From NCBI RefSeq assembly GCF_002266465.3, contig NZ_CP029427.2, positions 4,032,501 through 4,096,500 on the forward strand: DNA of 64,000 nucleotides. Direction: 5' to 3'. The position numbers and the translations under genes were made by a program. Of the stretch, positions 18,359 through 26,379 are shown piece by piece. The DNA comes from Bradyrhizobium symbiodeficiens (GTDB lineage: Bacteria > Pseudomonadota > Alphaproteobacteria > Rhizobiales > Xanthobacteraceae). Position 1 is the stretch's first letter, and every line of letters starts with the position of its first letter. Under the pieces are notes generated by a model. That model was given only the letters and a program-made list of their open reading frames with translations, did not search any database and was not told the DNA's origin.

Positions 18359-19492
18359 ATGAACGAAGCACCCCGGATCCAACCGGAACGGAACGTCGAA
18401 CTCGGCGCCAGCAACGAGCCGTTTCAGAACCTGCACGAATTCGTCCGAAAAGCGCGGGCCAACCTCAACCAGAACGCCTGGGACTACATCGTCGGCGCCG
18501 CCGAGACCGAAACCACGATGCGCCGCAACCGGATGGCGCTGGACGAGATCGCCTTCCGGCCGCGGGTGCTGCGCGACGTCCGCAAGGTCGACGGCTCGGT
18601 TCAGCAGTTCGGCCGCAGGATGCGCCTGCCGGTGGTGCTCGCCCCCGTCGGCGCGCTCGAGATCTTCGATCCGGATGGCGCGGCGAGCGTCGCGCGTGCT
18701 GCCGGCACCTTCGGTGCGGCGCACATGCTGAGCTCGGTGTCCGAGCCCGGCCTGGAGCAGACCGCCGAAGCCGCTCCCGATGCGCTCCGGCTCTATCAGC
18801 TCTATGTCCGCGGAGACGACGCTTTTGTCGCCGATGTCGTCAGCCGCACCGAGAAGAACGGCTATGCCGGCTTCTGCCTGACCGTCGATACCGCCCACTA
18901 CAGCCGTCGTGAGCGTGACATCGCCAAGCGCTACGTTCGAGAGAGCCGCCTGCGCGCCACGGGCGGCGATTTCCAGAAGGGCCTGGAGTGGCGGACCGTG
19001 AAGATGATCAAGGACAAGTTCAAGATCCCGCTGATCCTGAAGGGCATCGCCACCGCCGAGGACGCCCGGATCGCGGTCGACCACGGTGTCGAATGGATCT
19101 ACGTCTCCAACCATGGCGGCCGCCAGCTCGACCACGGCCGCGGTGCCATGCATGTGCTGCCCGAGATCGTCGAAGCCGTGAAGGGCCGCGCCAAGATCAT
19201 GGTCGACGGCGGCGTCTGTCGCGGCACCGACATCGTCAAGGCGATCGCGGCAGGCGCGGACATGGTCGGCATCGGACGGCTGCAATGCTGGGCGCTGGCT
19301 GCGGCGGGCGAAGCCGGCGTCGCGCGGATGCTGGAGCTGCTGGAGGACGAGGTGCTGCGCTGCCTCGGCCTTTTGGGCGCAACGTCATTCGCGGAGGTCG
19401 ACAAAGCCTGCCTGCATCCGGCGACCGCCACCAACGCGCCGAGCGTGTTCAGCGCATTCCCGCTGTTCGACCACGATCCGTACCGTTACTGA
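18359..19492 (+). CDS. FMN-dependent alpha-hydroxy-acid dehydrogenase/oxidase
   Basis: This 377-residue protein belongs to the family of lactate dehydrogenase LldD, glycolate oxidase and lactate 2-monooxygenase, which oxidise alpha-hydroxy acids with FMN. The TIM barrel shows LPVVLAPVGAL (FMN phosphate side), LRLYQLYV, GFCLTVDTAH with the substrate Tyr/Asp region, and LILKGI with the flavin lysine. The catalytic His252 and substrate Arg255 are in VSNHGGRQLDHGRG, followed by IMVDGGVCRGTDIVKAIAAGADMVGIGR. The soluble N-terminus lacks LldD's membrane loop signature, so the exact substrate is open; glycolate or a longer hydroxy acid is possible. The start has a strong GGGAGG nine bases upstream. 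A HAD hydrolase gene follows eight bases later. Confidence 0.9.
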   Translation: MNEAPRIQPERNVELGASNEPFQNLHEFVRKARANLNQNAWDYIVGAAETETTMRRNRMALDEIAFRPRVLRDVRKVDGSVQQFGRRMRLPVVLAPVGALEIFDPDGAASVARAAGTFGAAHMLSSVSEPGLEQTAEAAPDALRLYQLYVRGDDAFVADVVSRTEKNGYAGFCLTVDTAHYSRRERDIAKRYVRESRLRATGGDFQKGLEWRTVKMIKDKFKIPLILKGIATAEDARIAVDHGVEWIYVSNHGGRQLDHGRGAMHVLPEIVEAVKGRAKIMVDGGVCRGTDIVKAIAAGADMVGIGRLQCWALAAAGEAGVARMLELLEDEVLRCLGLLGATSFAEVDKACLHPATATNAPSVFSAFPLFDHDPYRY

Positions 19493-19500
19493 GTGAAAGG

Positions 19501-20130
19501 ATGCAGGTGACATCGCTCTCTCCCGGCAGCGCGGATGCGCTGCTGTTCGATCTCGGGCGCGTGGTGCTCGACATCGACTTCTCCAAGGCGATCGCCTGCT
19601 GGGCAGGACATGCCGGCTGCCAGCCCGAGGCCATCGTCGCGCGCTATGTGCGTGACGAGGCCTACCGGCTGCATGAGGTCGGCAAGATCAGCGACGAGGA
19701 TTATTTCGCCTCGCTGCGTGCTTCTCTCGGCATCGGCATTTCGGACGCGCAATTCCTGGAAGGCTGGAACGCGATCTTCGCCGGAGAGATGCCTGACATT
19801 GCCGAGCTGTTGCCGCGTGCGGCGAAGCAGATGCCGCTCTACGCCTTCTCCAACACCAACCGGCCGCATGTCGACTATTTCTCCAGGGAATATGGCGAAC
19901 TGCTCGGCCATTTCCGCGCGCTGTATCTGTCGTCCAGCATCGGCCTGCGCAAACCGGATGCGGAGGCCTTCGACCACGTCGTCACCGCGATCGGCGTGCC
20001 CGCGGAACGCATCGTGTTCTTCGATGACCTCGCCGAGAATGTCGAGGGCGCGCGGGTACGCGGCCTGACGGCAGTGCATGTGACGTCGCCACGCGACGTT
20101 GGAAACGCCCTGAAGGCGTTGGGCATCTGA
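19501..20130 (+). CDS. HAD-superfamily phosphatase (YihX-like)
   Basis: This 209-residue haloacid dehalogenase-type hydrolase has the four HAD motifs: FDLGRVVLDIDF (motif I, with the nucleophilic Asp), AFSNTN (motif II), the lysine in GLRKPDAEAF (motif III), and IVFFDDLAENVEGA (motif IV). It resembles YihX and related small-molecule phosphatases with a helical cap between motifs I and II. The ATG at 19501 is eight bases after the dehydrogenase stop, so the two are likely one operon. An obvious idea is removal of a phosphorylated alpha-hydroxy acid such as phosphoglycolate, but that is inference from context only. Confidence 0.88.
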   Translation: MQVTSLSPGSADALLFDLGRVVLDIDFSKAIACWAGHAGCQPEAIVARYVRDEAYRLHEVGKISDEDYFASLRASLGIGISDAQFLEGWNAIFAGEMPDIAELLPRAAKQMPLYAFSNTNRPHVDYFSREYGELLGHFRALYLSSSIGLRKPDAEAFDHVVTAIGVPAERIVFFDDLAENVEGARVRGLTAVHVTSPRDVGNALKALGI

Positions 20131-20294
20131 AAAAGCCCGCCATCACACCCAGCTTCAGACACGCTTTCAGGAACCAAATCTGCAACAGATCGGGAACCTG
20201 ATCGCTTTGTGCATTTTTATACAGAGTTCCGGGAACGGAATACCTCCCTTCGGACTCATCACTCCGTTGGGACTTCTACATCGGACTTATCGAC

Positions 20295-20498
20295 GTGCTG
20301 GGCAAAACCTATCTCACCAAGCAGGCCTCTCTGCTGCTCGAATTCGCCAGAACGACCTCGGATTCGGACCTTTCCGCCAAGCTGATCAGCAAGGCCGCCG
20401 ACCTGAAATCCCAGGCCGATCCGCTGCCGGACAAGGATCAAGGCCCAAAGGCTCCCGACGTCGCATTTGTCAGCCCGGATGCGCCGAGCAGGCGTTGA
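20295..20498 (+). CDS. Small hypothetical protein
   Basis: This is a 67-residue candidate gene starting with GTG (MLGKTYLTKQASLLLEFART) and ending at 20498. The N-terminal two thirds look like an amphipathic helical hairpin (TKQASLLLEFART and DLSAKLISKAADLKSQ); the C-terminus is Pro/Asp-rich. The frame is open for a further 31 codons upstream, but no start codon occurs there. No family is recognised. It lies alone between the HAD gene and moeA. Amino-acid composition looks protein-like, but at this length the call is tentative. Confidence 0.45.
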   Translation: MLGKTYLTKQASLLLEFARTTSDSDLSAKLISKAADLKSQADPLPDKDQGPKAPDVAFVSPDAPSRR

Positions 20499-20720
20499 GC
20501 GAGCAAGCCGTGGCGGCCGTCATTCTCGTCCTCGGGATGGCCCCATTCTGCCGATCGGTCTCATCGTCTGGATGATGCGACGCCAAGCCCGAGCCTTCCT
20601 TCGATATGGGCTGCAAGCTACAGGATGGGCGTCCTGCTCCGCAATTTTGCCTCCGCCTCCGCGCTCGGTTAGAACACTGTCGGAACATTTCGTCCGAACG
20701 TGCCGAGCAGGAGTTTCGCC

Positions 20721-21932
20721 GTGGCCTTGATGCCGGTTTCCGACGCCCTTGCCGCGGTGCTGGCGGACGTTGAGCCGCTGCCTGAACAGATGGTTTCGCT
20801 CGACGAAGCCCACCACCGGGTGCTCGCGCGTGACGTCGCCGCGCGGCGCACGCAGCCGCCGCAAGCCATGTCGGCGATGGACGGCTACGCCGTGCGCGCG
20901 GCCGACGCGGCAGCGATCGATTCCAGGTTGACTGTCATCGGTGAGGTCGCAGCCGGCCGTCCGTTCACAGGACGGGTCGGCGCCGGCGAAGCCGTGCGGA
21001 TCTTCACTGGCGGTGTCGTTCCCGACGGCGCAGACGCGGTCGTGATTCAGGAGGACACCATTGCGGACGGCAAGAGCGTCACGATCAAGGAAGCTGCGAG
21101 CGTGGGTCGGCACATCCGCCCCGCCGGCGTCGATTTCCGAGAGGGTGATGTCCTCTTGCGCAAAGGGACCCGACTGACAGAGCGCGACCTCGCGCTCGCA
21201 GCGGCAATGAACCATCCGCAGCTTGCCGTCTGCCGCCGCCCGAAGGTCGCGATCCTCGCCACCGGTGACGAACTGGTGATGCCGGGCGCCACACCCGGGC
21301 ACGGCCAGATCGTCTATTCCAACGGCTTCGCCCTGCATGCGCTCGCCAGACAGGAAGGGGCCGAGACAATCGACCTCGGCATCGCCGCCGACACGCTAGC
21401 CGCCACCACCGCCGGCATCCGCCGCGCGCGCGAAAGCGGCGCCGACATCCTGATCACGACCGGGGGCGCATCGGTGGGCGACCACGATCTGGTCCAGCAG
21501 GCGCTCACGGACGAAGGCATCGCGATGGCGTTCTGGAAGATCGCGATGCGGCCCGGCAAGCCGATGATGCACGGACGGCTGGGGACGATGGGCGTGATCG
21601 GCCTGCCCGGCAATCCCGTGTCGTCCTACGTGTGCGCCTTCCTGTTCATGGTACCGCTGATTCGCGCGCTGTCGGGCCGTTCGGTGATTCATCATCATCG
21701 CGAGCGCGCCGTGCTGGGCCGCGATCTCGGTGCCAACGACCAGCGCGAGGACTATCTGCGCGCGCGCCTGGAGCTGCGCAACGACGGCACGCTCGTCGCT
21801 CTTCCCGTCAGCCATCAGGATTCCTCTCTGCTTGCGAATCTTGCTGCGGCACAGGTACTTCTCGTGCGCGCACCGTTTGCGCCGAAGGCCGAGGCCGGCA
21901 GCCCCTGCGAGGTGCTGCGGCTCCCCGTCTGA
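20721..21932 (+). CDS. moeA: Molybdopterin molybdenumtransferase
   Basis: MoeA inserts molybdenum into adenylated molybdopterin, the last common step of molybdenum cofactor synthesis. The 403-residue protein shows the family's domains in order: the N-terminal region with ARDVAARRTQPPQAMSAMDG, the linking domain with GEAVRIFTGGVVPDGADAVV, the MoeA/MogA domain with ILATGDELV and ITTGGASVGDHD, and FWKIAMRPGKPMMHGRLG. The C-terminal beta domain ends the protein. The GTG at 20721 is chosen for the GCAGGAG seven bases upstream; an ATG three codons later is possible. It belongs with moaC, from which it is separated by the 14-20.5 kb accessory block, and it precedes lexA. Confidence 0.96.
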   Translation: MALMPVSDALAAVLADVEPLPEQMVSLDEAHHRVLARDVAARRTQPPQAMSAMDGYAVRAADAAAIDSRLTVIGEVAAGRPFTGRVGAGEAVRIFTGGVVPDGADAVVIQEDTIADGKSVTIKEAASVGRHIRPAGVDFREGDVLLRKGTRLTERDLALAAAMNHPQLAVCRRPKVAILATGDELVMPGATPGHGQIVYSNGFALHALARQEGAETIDLGIAADTLAATTAGIRRARESGADILITTGGASVGDHDLVQQALTDEGIAMAFWKIAMRPGKPMMHGRLGTMGVIGLPGNPVSSYVCAFLFMVPLIRALSGRSVIHHHRERAVLGRDLGANDQREDYLRARLELRNDGTLVALPVSHQDSSLLANLAAAQVLLVRAPFAPKAEAGSPCEVLRLPV

Positions 21933-21993
21933 CCTGCGCGGCCACACGCATTCCGCGCGCTTCGTTCTGTTCACGCTAAATTAAGCAGTTGCG

Positions 21994-22008
21994 GAACATG
22001 TATCGAAC
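21994..22008 (+). promoter_or_regulatory. SOS box (LexA operator) of lexA
   Basis: GAAC-N7-GAAC, here GAACATGTATCGAAC, matches the alphaproteobacterial LexA operator exactly. It lies 101 bases before the lexA ATG, the expected place for autorepression. Confidence 0.85.
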
Positions 22009-22019
22009 ATATAGTGTCC

Positions 22020-22034
22020 GTTCATGATTTGTTT
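22020..22034 (-). promoter_or_regulatory. Second, imperfect SOS box
   Basis: GTTC-N7-GTTT matches the same operator on the opposite strand with one mismatch. It lies 11 bases after the perfect box, so two LexA dimers could bind side by side. Confidence 0.5.
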
Positions 22035-22109
22035 CGAGGATGTAGCGGCTTATAGCTGAACTCATCCGTCTCGGAATCGAACGACATCAACCGGGGGACT
22101 TTGGTCGAG

Positions 22110-22811
22110 ATGCTAACGCGCAAACAATACGAGCTTCTGCGGTTCATCAGCGAACGTCTGAAGGAAAGCGGCGTGCCGCCGTCCTTCGACGAGATGAAGG
22201 ATGCGCTCGACCTGCGCTCGAAGTCAGGCATCCACCGCCTGATCACCGCGCTCGAGGAGCGCGGCTTCATCCGCCGCCTGCCCAACCGCGCCCGGGCGAT
22301 CGAAGTGATCAAGCTGCCGGAGCTCCAGGCTGCCGCCGGCACCCGACGCGGCTTCACGCCAAGCGTCATCGAGGGCAATCTCGGCAAGGTACGCGCGAGC
22401 TCCAGCCCGTCCGCAGACGAGGGCGAGCGGCCCGTTGCGGTGCCCGTGATGGGCCGCATCGCGGCCGGCACCCCGATCGAGGCGCTGCAGACCCGCAGCC
22501 ACACCATCAGCGTACCGCCCGACATGCTCGGCTCCGGCGAGCATTACGCACTCGAAGTGCGCGGCGATTCCATGGTCGAGGCCGGCATCCTCGACGGCGA
22601 CATGGCGCTGATCCAGCGCAACGAGAGCGCCGATACCGGCGACATCGTCGTGGCGCTGATCGACGACGAGGAAGCCACGCTCAAGCGCTTCCGCCGCCGC
22701 GGCGCCTCGATTGCCCTGGAGCCCGCCAATGCCGCGTATGAGGTGCGCATCCTGCCGCCGAACCGCGTGAAGATTCAGGGCAAGCTGATCGGGCTGTACC
22801 GCAAGTACTGA
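22110..22811 (+). CDS. lexA: SOS repressor LexA
   Basis: LexA represses DNA-damage genes until RecA filaments trigger its self-cleavage. The 233-residue protein has the N-terminal winged helix (about 1-65, LTRKQYELLRFISERLKESG and SKSGIHRLITALEERGFI). The cleavage site Ala119-Gly120 is in GRIAAGTPIEA, and the catalytic dyad is Ser154 in RGDSMVEAG and Lys192 in EATLKRFRR. The ATG at 22110 is preferred to a TTG three codons earlier because it gives the standard MLTRKQYELL N-terminus. Upstream are one perfect and one imperfect SOS box, so it is autoregulated. It follows moeA by 177 bases. Confidence 0.98.
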   Translation: MLTRKQYELLRFISERLKESGVPPSFDEMKDALDLRSKSGIHRLITALEERGFIRRLPNRARAIEVIKLPELQAAAGTRRGFTPSVIEGNLGKVRASSSPSADEGERPVAVPVMGRIAAGTPIEALQTRSHTISVPPDMLGSGEHYALEVRGDSMVEAGILDGDMALIQRNESADTGDIVVALIDDEEATLKRFRRRGASIALEPANAAYEVRILPPNRVKIQGKLIGLYRKY

Positions 22812-22861
22812 GTCCAGAAGCCCTCGATCAAGAAGTCTTTGCGCCTCGTGCGTGCGGCTTC

Positions 22862-22943
22862 GATCGGCATCGCCGATCAGAGATTGGAGCGGATGATGGT
22901 CCGCTCCGGCTGGATAGTCTTTCTGGTATTGCACAGACTATCC
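22862..22943 (+). other. Three tandem hairpins downstream of lexA
   Basis: Three inverted repeats follow each other: GATCGGC-3-GCCGATC (22862-22878), GGAGCGGA-6-TCCGCTCC (22886-22907) and GGATAGTCT-14-AGACTATCC (22912-22943), all perfect. They lie 50-132 bases after the lexA stop in a 440-base region without a good gene. They may be the lexA 3' end or a small structured RNA. Confidence 0.5.
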
Positions 22944-23251
22944 GGCCCTATTCTTCCGCAGCGGCATCATCGGCCGGGCGCGCGAAGAAGCATTGCCCCC
23001 TTTCCCCCACGACGCGATCAATCTGTTTGAACGCATACGCTTCGCCTGCGGGCCGCCGACACGCGCCTGCCGAATGCATGGGCGCCAACTTTGTTCCTAT
23101 TGAATTCGGGAAAGATAATGTGATCTCGGCTCGCCGATCCGAGCCGCAGATTTGCCTACAACCAGGCAGACCGTCACGTGCTTCCACTCTGGTAGGGGCC
23201 TGCGCCTCCAAAAGAGGTGCGGGTCGCTATCTCTGCATTGAGGAGCACCCG
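22944..23251. other. 308-base region without a clear gene
   Basis: This continues the gap between lexA and the next gene. One frame is open through it into the hypothetical gene that follows, but its composition does not look coding. A ribosome-binding site (GAGGAGC) lies at its end. A six-base inverted repeat (CGGCTC/GAGCCG) is present near 23135; nothing else stands out. Confidence 0.5.
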
Positions 23252-23680
23252 ATGTGTGACTACAGCCTGCATGCCGTCGCGACGCGCCCCGCAGAAGTCG
23301 GCGAGACGATCGTCACGACAACGTTCCGCGGCACCTCGACACGCGGCTTCGCCTCCGAAGCCGATCTCTCCGTCGCGGTCTGCCTGCTGCCGGGAACGGA
23401 GCTCGCCTTCGCCGACAACGTCCGTTACGATAACCGTTGGATCTGGACGCGCACCGTCAACTCCCGCGTCGGCAAGTTCGGCAAGATCGATCCGCACATT
23501 CCCGATCGCCACCATGACGCGATCGAATTCCCGGACGGCAAATCCGTGCTGGTGACGCAGCTCGTCGAAGGCCAGCGCGCAACCGTGCTGCAGCTGCCGG
23601 TGACCCAGCCGGTCAGCGAGCGCAACCGTGAGATCATCGCCGACAGCCGCCCGACGGTCACGCGACTGCCGATCGGCTGA
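23252..23680 (+). CDS. Hypothetical protein, probably conserved in Bradyrhizobium
   Basis: This 142-residue protein begins MCDYSLHAVATRPAEVGETI. I do not recognise a characterised family. It has no signal peptide or membrane helix. It looks like a small soluble beta-rich protein with charged and aromatic residues well distributed (NVRYDNRWIWTRTVNSRVGK, HIPDRHHDAIEFPDGKSVLV). The ATG at 23252 has GAGGAGC six bases upstream, which supports it over the longer open frame starting at 23027. It ends eight bases from the stop of the convergent comEC gene. Function unknown. Confidence 0.72.
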   Translation: MCDYSLHAVATRPAEVGETIVTTTFRGTSTRGFASEADLSVAVCLLPGTELAFADNVRYDNRWIWTRTVNSRVGKFGKIDPHIPDRHHDAIEFPDGKSVLVTQLVEGQRATVLQLPVTQPVSERNREIIADSRPTVTRLPIG

Positions 23681-23688
23681 CAGGGACT

Positions 23689-25968
23689 TTAGTCCTCCGC
23701 CTGAAGATCGGCCTCCGCGGGGGTCGCATCCTTGCTGCGCGGAGTCGCTGCCCTTGGCATGAGCGCTCCTTCGAAATCTCCCTCGCCGGCAGCCGCCGGC
23801 GACCAGGGACGGTTCGTGCCCCTCGCCCTCACCGCCTGAACCGAAAAGCCGTCGCCACGCTGCGTCAAGGCCAGCGCGCCCTGGCGACCAAGCCGCTGCC
23901 GATCCACCACCATCGCCGCACAATCAGGCGGCGCGGGCCGTGACGTCACCACCAGTGCGGCCCGGCTGCAATCATCCGCCAGCGCATCGATGCGCGAGGC
24001 CAGCGCGACCAGCCGACCGTCGGCGAGCGGCGTGACGCAGCCGGACTCGTCGCACGATATGCCGCTCGCCAGCGCGCCACTGCCGGCATCGCGCGGATCG
24101 GCGTCAGCAGACAGCCATTCCCTCAGCAGGAAATTGTCCTTGCCCGTCCTGATCAGATGCAAGCGCCCGTCCCCGCCCCTCACCGCGACGCTCGCGCCGT
24201 CCCCTGCGATCAGGATATCGGGCTGCCGCACCGACAGTCCCCAGCCGATGGCAGCCAGCAGCACCACGGCACCGCACCAGCGCAAGGGCGTGCGCAACAG
24301 GCCCATCACGATGATCCCCAGGCTCGCTGCAATCAGCGGCGCGATACCGAACGCGGGGATGCGGCCGACGGCGCCCGGCAATGCCGTCACCCAGCGCGAG
24401 ACCACGACCATCCAGTCGATGCCGATCCCCATCAGCCACCAGAACACGCCGTCGAGCCCGAACGGCGCCGCGAGCAGGCCCAGCAGGCCGGCCGGCATCA
24501 CCAGCGCCGAGACCACCGGCATTGCGCCGAGATTGGCGAGCACACCGTAGGGCGTGACGCGGTGGAAGTGAAAGGCAGCGTAGGGCGTGGTCGCAAGCCC
24601 CGCGATCAGCGAAGCCAGGAACAGCATCGCGATCTCGCGGCCGCCCCACATCGCGACGCGCGCGGTCGCCGAATGGTCTGGCGAGGCAAACAGGTTCGGC
24701 ATGCCGATCTGCACCAGCGCGACGAGACCAAGCGTCGCGGCGAACGACATCTGAAAGCTCGGATGCACCAGCGCCTCCGGCGCGACCGCGAGCACGATCA
24801 GCGCCGCCACGGCGAGCGTGCGGAAGGTGATGGCGCGGCGATCGACCATCACCGCGATCAGCACCACCGCCGTCATGAAGAACGATCTTCGCGTCGCGAC
24901 CTCCGCGCCAGACAGCAGCAGATAGAATGCAGCTGCGACCAGCGCCGCCGCGGCCGACCATTTCTTGATGGCGAAGCCGGCCGCCAGCCCCGGGATCAAG
25001 GCCAGCAGAGCGCGCACCGCGAAGAAGACGACGCCTGCGACCACCGCCATGTGATAGCCGGAGATCGAGAGCACGTGCCCGAGCCCCGAGATGAACATCG
25101 CGTCGTTGACGGGCGTGGAAATCGCATCGCGCCGCCCGGTCAGCAGCGCTGTCGCGATCGCGCGGTTGTCGCCCTCGAGCGTGGCGCGGATGCGGGCGTC
25201 GATCGCATCGCGCAGGCCCTGCATGAAGGCGGCATAACGCAGCCGCAAGCCGCCGGCATCAGGCGGGACGGAAGCGGTGATCGCGCCCATCACGAAGCCG
25301 GAGGCACCGATGCCCTGAAAGAACATATCGCGCGAAAAATCGTAGCTGCCGGGGCGTACCGGTGAGAGCGGCGGCATCAGCCGCGCCTTGAGCTGCACGA
25401 AGCTGCCGACCTCGGGCGCAGTGCCCTTGCGCACCGACAGGCGGACGCGCTCCAGCTTGACGTCGCTGCGCTGGGCCTCCATCGCGGTGACGCGCAGCAC
25501 GAAACGATCGGTGCGCTCGCGGATGTCGCGGGCCTCGACGAAACCCGACAGCGACACCGAATAGAGCGGCTTGGCCAGCACGGGGTGACTGATGCGCGCC
25601 GTCTTCCAGGTTGCCACGGCAAAGCCGGCCGCCACCGCCGCGATCATGATCGCAGGCGCAAACAGCCGGCTCCGCCGCAACAGCATCGCGCCCAACAGGA
25701 AGGCGATCGCCGTCGCGGCAACAACCCACAGCACCGGCTCATGATCGGCGGCAAAATAGAGCGCGATGCCGCCGCCGAAGGCGACAGGCACCCATGGCAA
25801 GAGTCGCCCCGCGCCGGCCTCGGCGCGGGCCCATTCACGTAGCGTCTCGACGATTGCCGGCCAGGCGCCAAAGCCTGCCGGCGCGAAGCCGCCAGCCGGT
25901 GCAGCACGGCCGACCGGCCACGTCCCGGCAACTCCCTGGGACCGTACTGGCCGGCCCGGCTCCGCCAT
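23689..25968 (-). CDS. comEC: ComEC/Rec2-family DNA-uptake channel protein
   Basis: This 759-residue inner-membrane protein belongs to the ComEC/Rec2 family, which forms the channel for single-stranded DNA uptake. The order is an N-terminal membrane region with a DUF4131-type OB-fold domain (about 60-230), then the Competence domain of multiple helices (about 260-560). The latter includes the conserved FISGLGHVLSISGYHMAVVAG. The C-terminal part (about 580-759) corresponds in position to the metallo-beta-lactamase-like domain, but I see no HxHxDH metal motif, so it is probably not a nuclease. Competence has not been generally shown in this group. It follows the small stress genes on the same strand. 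Confidence 0.92.
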   Translation of the reverse strand: MAEPGRPVRSQGVAGTWPVGRAAPAGGFAPAGFGAWPAIVETLREWARAEAGAGRLLPWVPVAFGGGIALYFAADHEPVLWVVAATAIAFLLGAMLLRRSRLFAPAIMIAAVAAGFAVATWKTARISHPVLAKPLYSVSLSGFVEARDIRERTDRFVLRVTAMEAQRSDVKLERVRLSVRKGTAPEVGSFVQLKARLMPPLSPVRPGSYDFSRDMFFQGIGASGFVMGAITASVPPDAGGLRLRYAAFMQGLRDAIDARIRATLEGDNRAIATALLTGRRDAISTPVNDAMFISGLGHVLSISGYHMAVVAGVVFFAVRALLALIPGLAAGFAIKKWSAAAALVAAAFYLLLSGAEVATRRSFFMTAVVLIAVMVDRRAITFRTLAVAALIVLAVAPEALVHPSFQMSFAATLGLVALVQIGMPNLFASPDHSATARVAMWGGREIAMLFLASLIAGLATTPYAAFHFHRVTPYGVLANLGAMPVVSALVMPAGLLGLLAAPFGLDGVFWWLMGIGIDWMVVVSRWVTALPGAVGRIPAFGIAPLIAASLGIIVMGLLRTPLRWCGAVVLLAAIGWGLSVRQPDILIAGDGASVAVRGGDGRLHLIRTGKDNFLLREWLSADADPRDAGSGALASGISCDESGCVTPLADGRLVALASRIDALADDCSRAALVVTSRPAPPDCAAMVVDRQRLGRQGALALTQRGDGFSVQAVRARGTNRPWSPAAAGEGDFEGALMPRAATPRSKDATPAEADLQAED

Positions 25969-26064
25969 ATCCCTGCACCTTACGCGACGCGACTGGCACC
26001 GAGGCTACCGGAACGTGCGGCGGCGCGAATAGCGGTACAGACCGGGAACGAGAGAGGCCGCGCC

Positions 26065-26298
26065 CTACTTTTCCTCTTCCATGGTCACGGCCACGTCCGC
26101 CTTGGCGGACAGCCGCACCTTGTTCCCTTCGACGCCGGCAACGAGGCCCTTGTCGATGAAGTGATGGTGGCCCTTGTGGCTGCCCTCGCCGCTGTCCTTC
26201 TTGGTCAGCTTGATGCGATTGCCTTCGACCTTGTCGACGGTACCGACATGGACGCCGTCGGCGCCGATCACTTCCATATGCTCTGCGATGTTCTGCAT
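26065..26298 (-). CDS. DUF2171 family protein
   Basis: This is a 77-residue soluble protein (MQNIAEHMEVIGADGVHVGT and on) of the DUF2171 family, related in fold to PRC-barrel proteins. The characteristic turn VGTVDKVEGNRIKLTKKDS is followed by a His-rich loop (GHHHFIDKG) and a second repeat-like strand pair (VAGVEGNKVRLSAKADVA). Members are common in rhizobia; their function is unknown, and some are associated with general stress responses. The ATG at 26298 has GAGGAA seven bases upstream; an upstream ATG would add eight residues. A possible EcfG-type promoter lies 27-51 bases before the start. Confidence 0.85.
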   Translation of the reverse strand: MQNIAEHMEVIGADGVHVGTVDKVEGNRIKLTKKDSGEGSHKGHHHFIDKGLVAGVEGNKVRLSAKADVAVTMEEEK

Positions 26299-26324
26299 GG
26301 TGGGTTCCTCTTCTGGACCCACAC

Positions 26325-26349
26325 AACGCGCAGGAAGCCTGTTCGTTCT
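26325..26349 (-). promoter_or_regulatory. Possible EcfG (general stress) promoter
   Basis: On the minus strand AGAAC is followed after 16 bases by CGTT. The EcfG consensus of rhizobia is GGAAC-N16/17-CGTT, so there is one mismatch. It lies 27 bases upstream of the DUF2171 start. This is a motif match only. Confidence 0.3.
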
Positions 26350-26379
26350 CTCACGGCGAATGACGATGCCGTGCGCCCG

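Noticed and set aside
23027..23251. Extension of the hypothetical gene at 23252 to an upstream start at 23027
   Set aside because: A good ribosome-binding site lies just before 23252, and the upstream residues have mixed, unpatterned composition.
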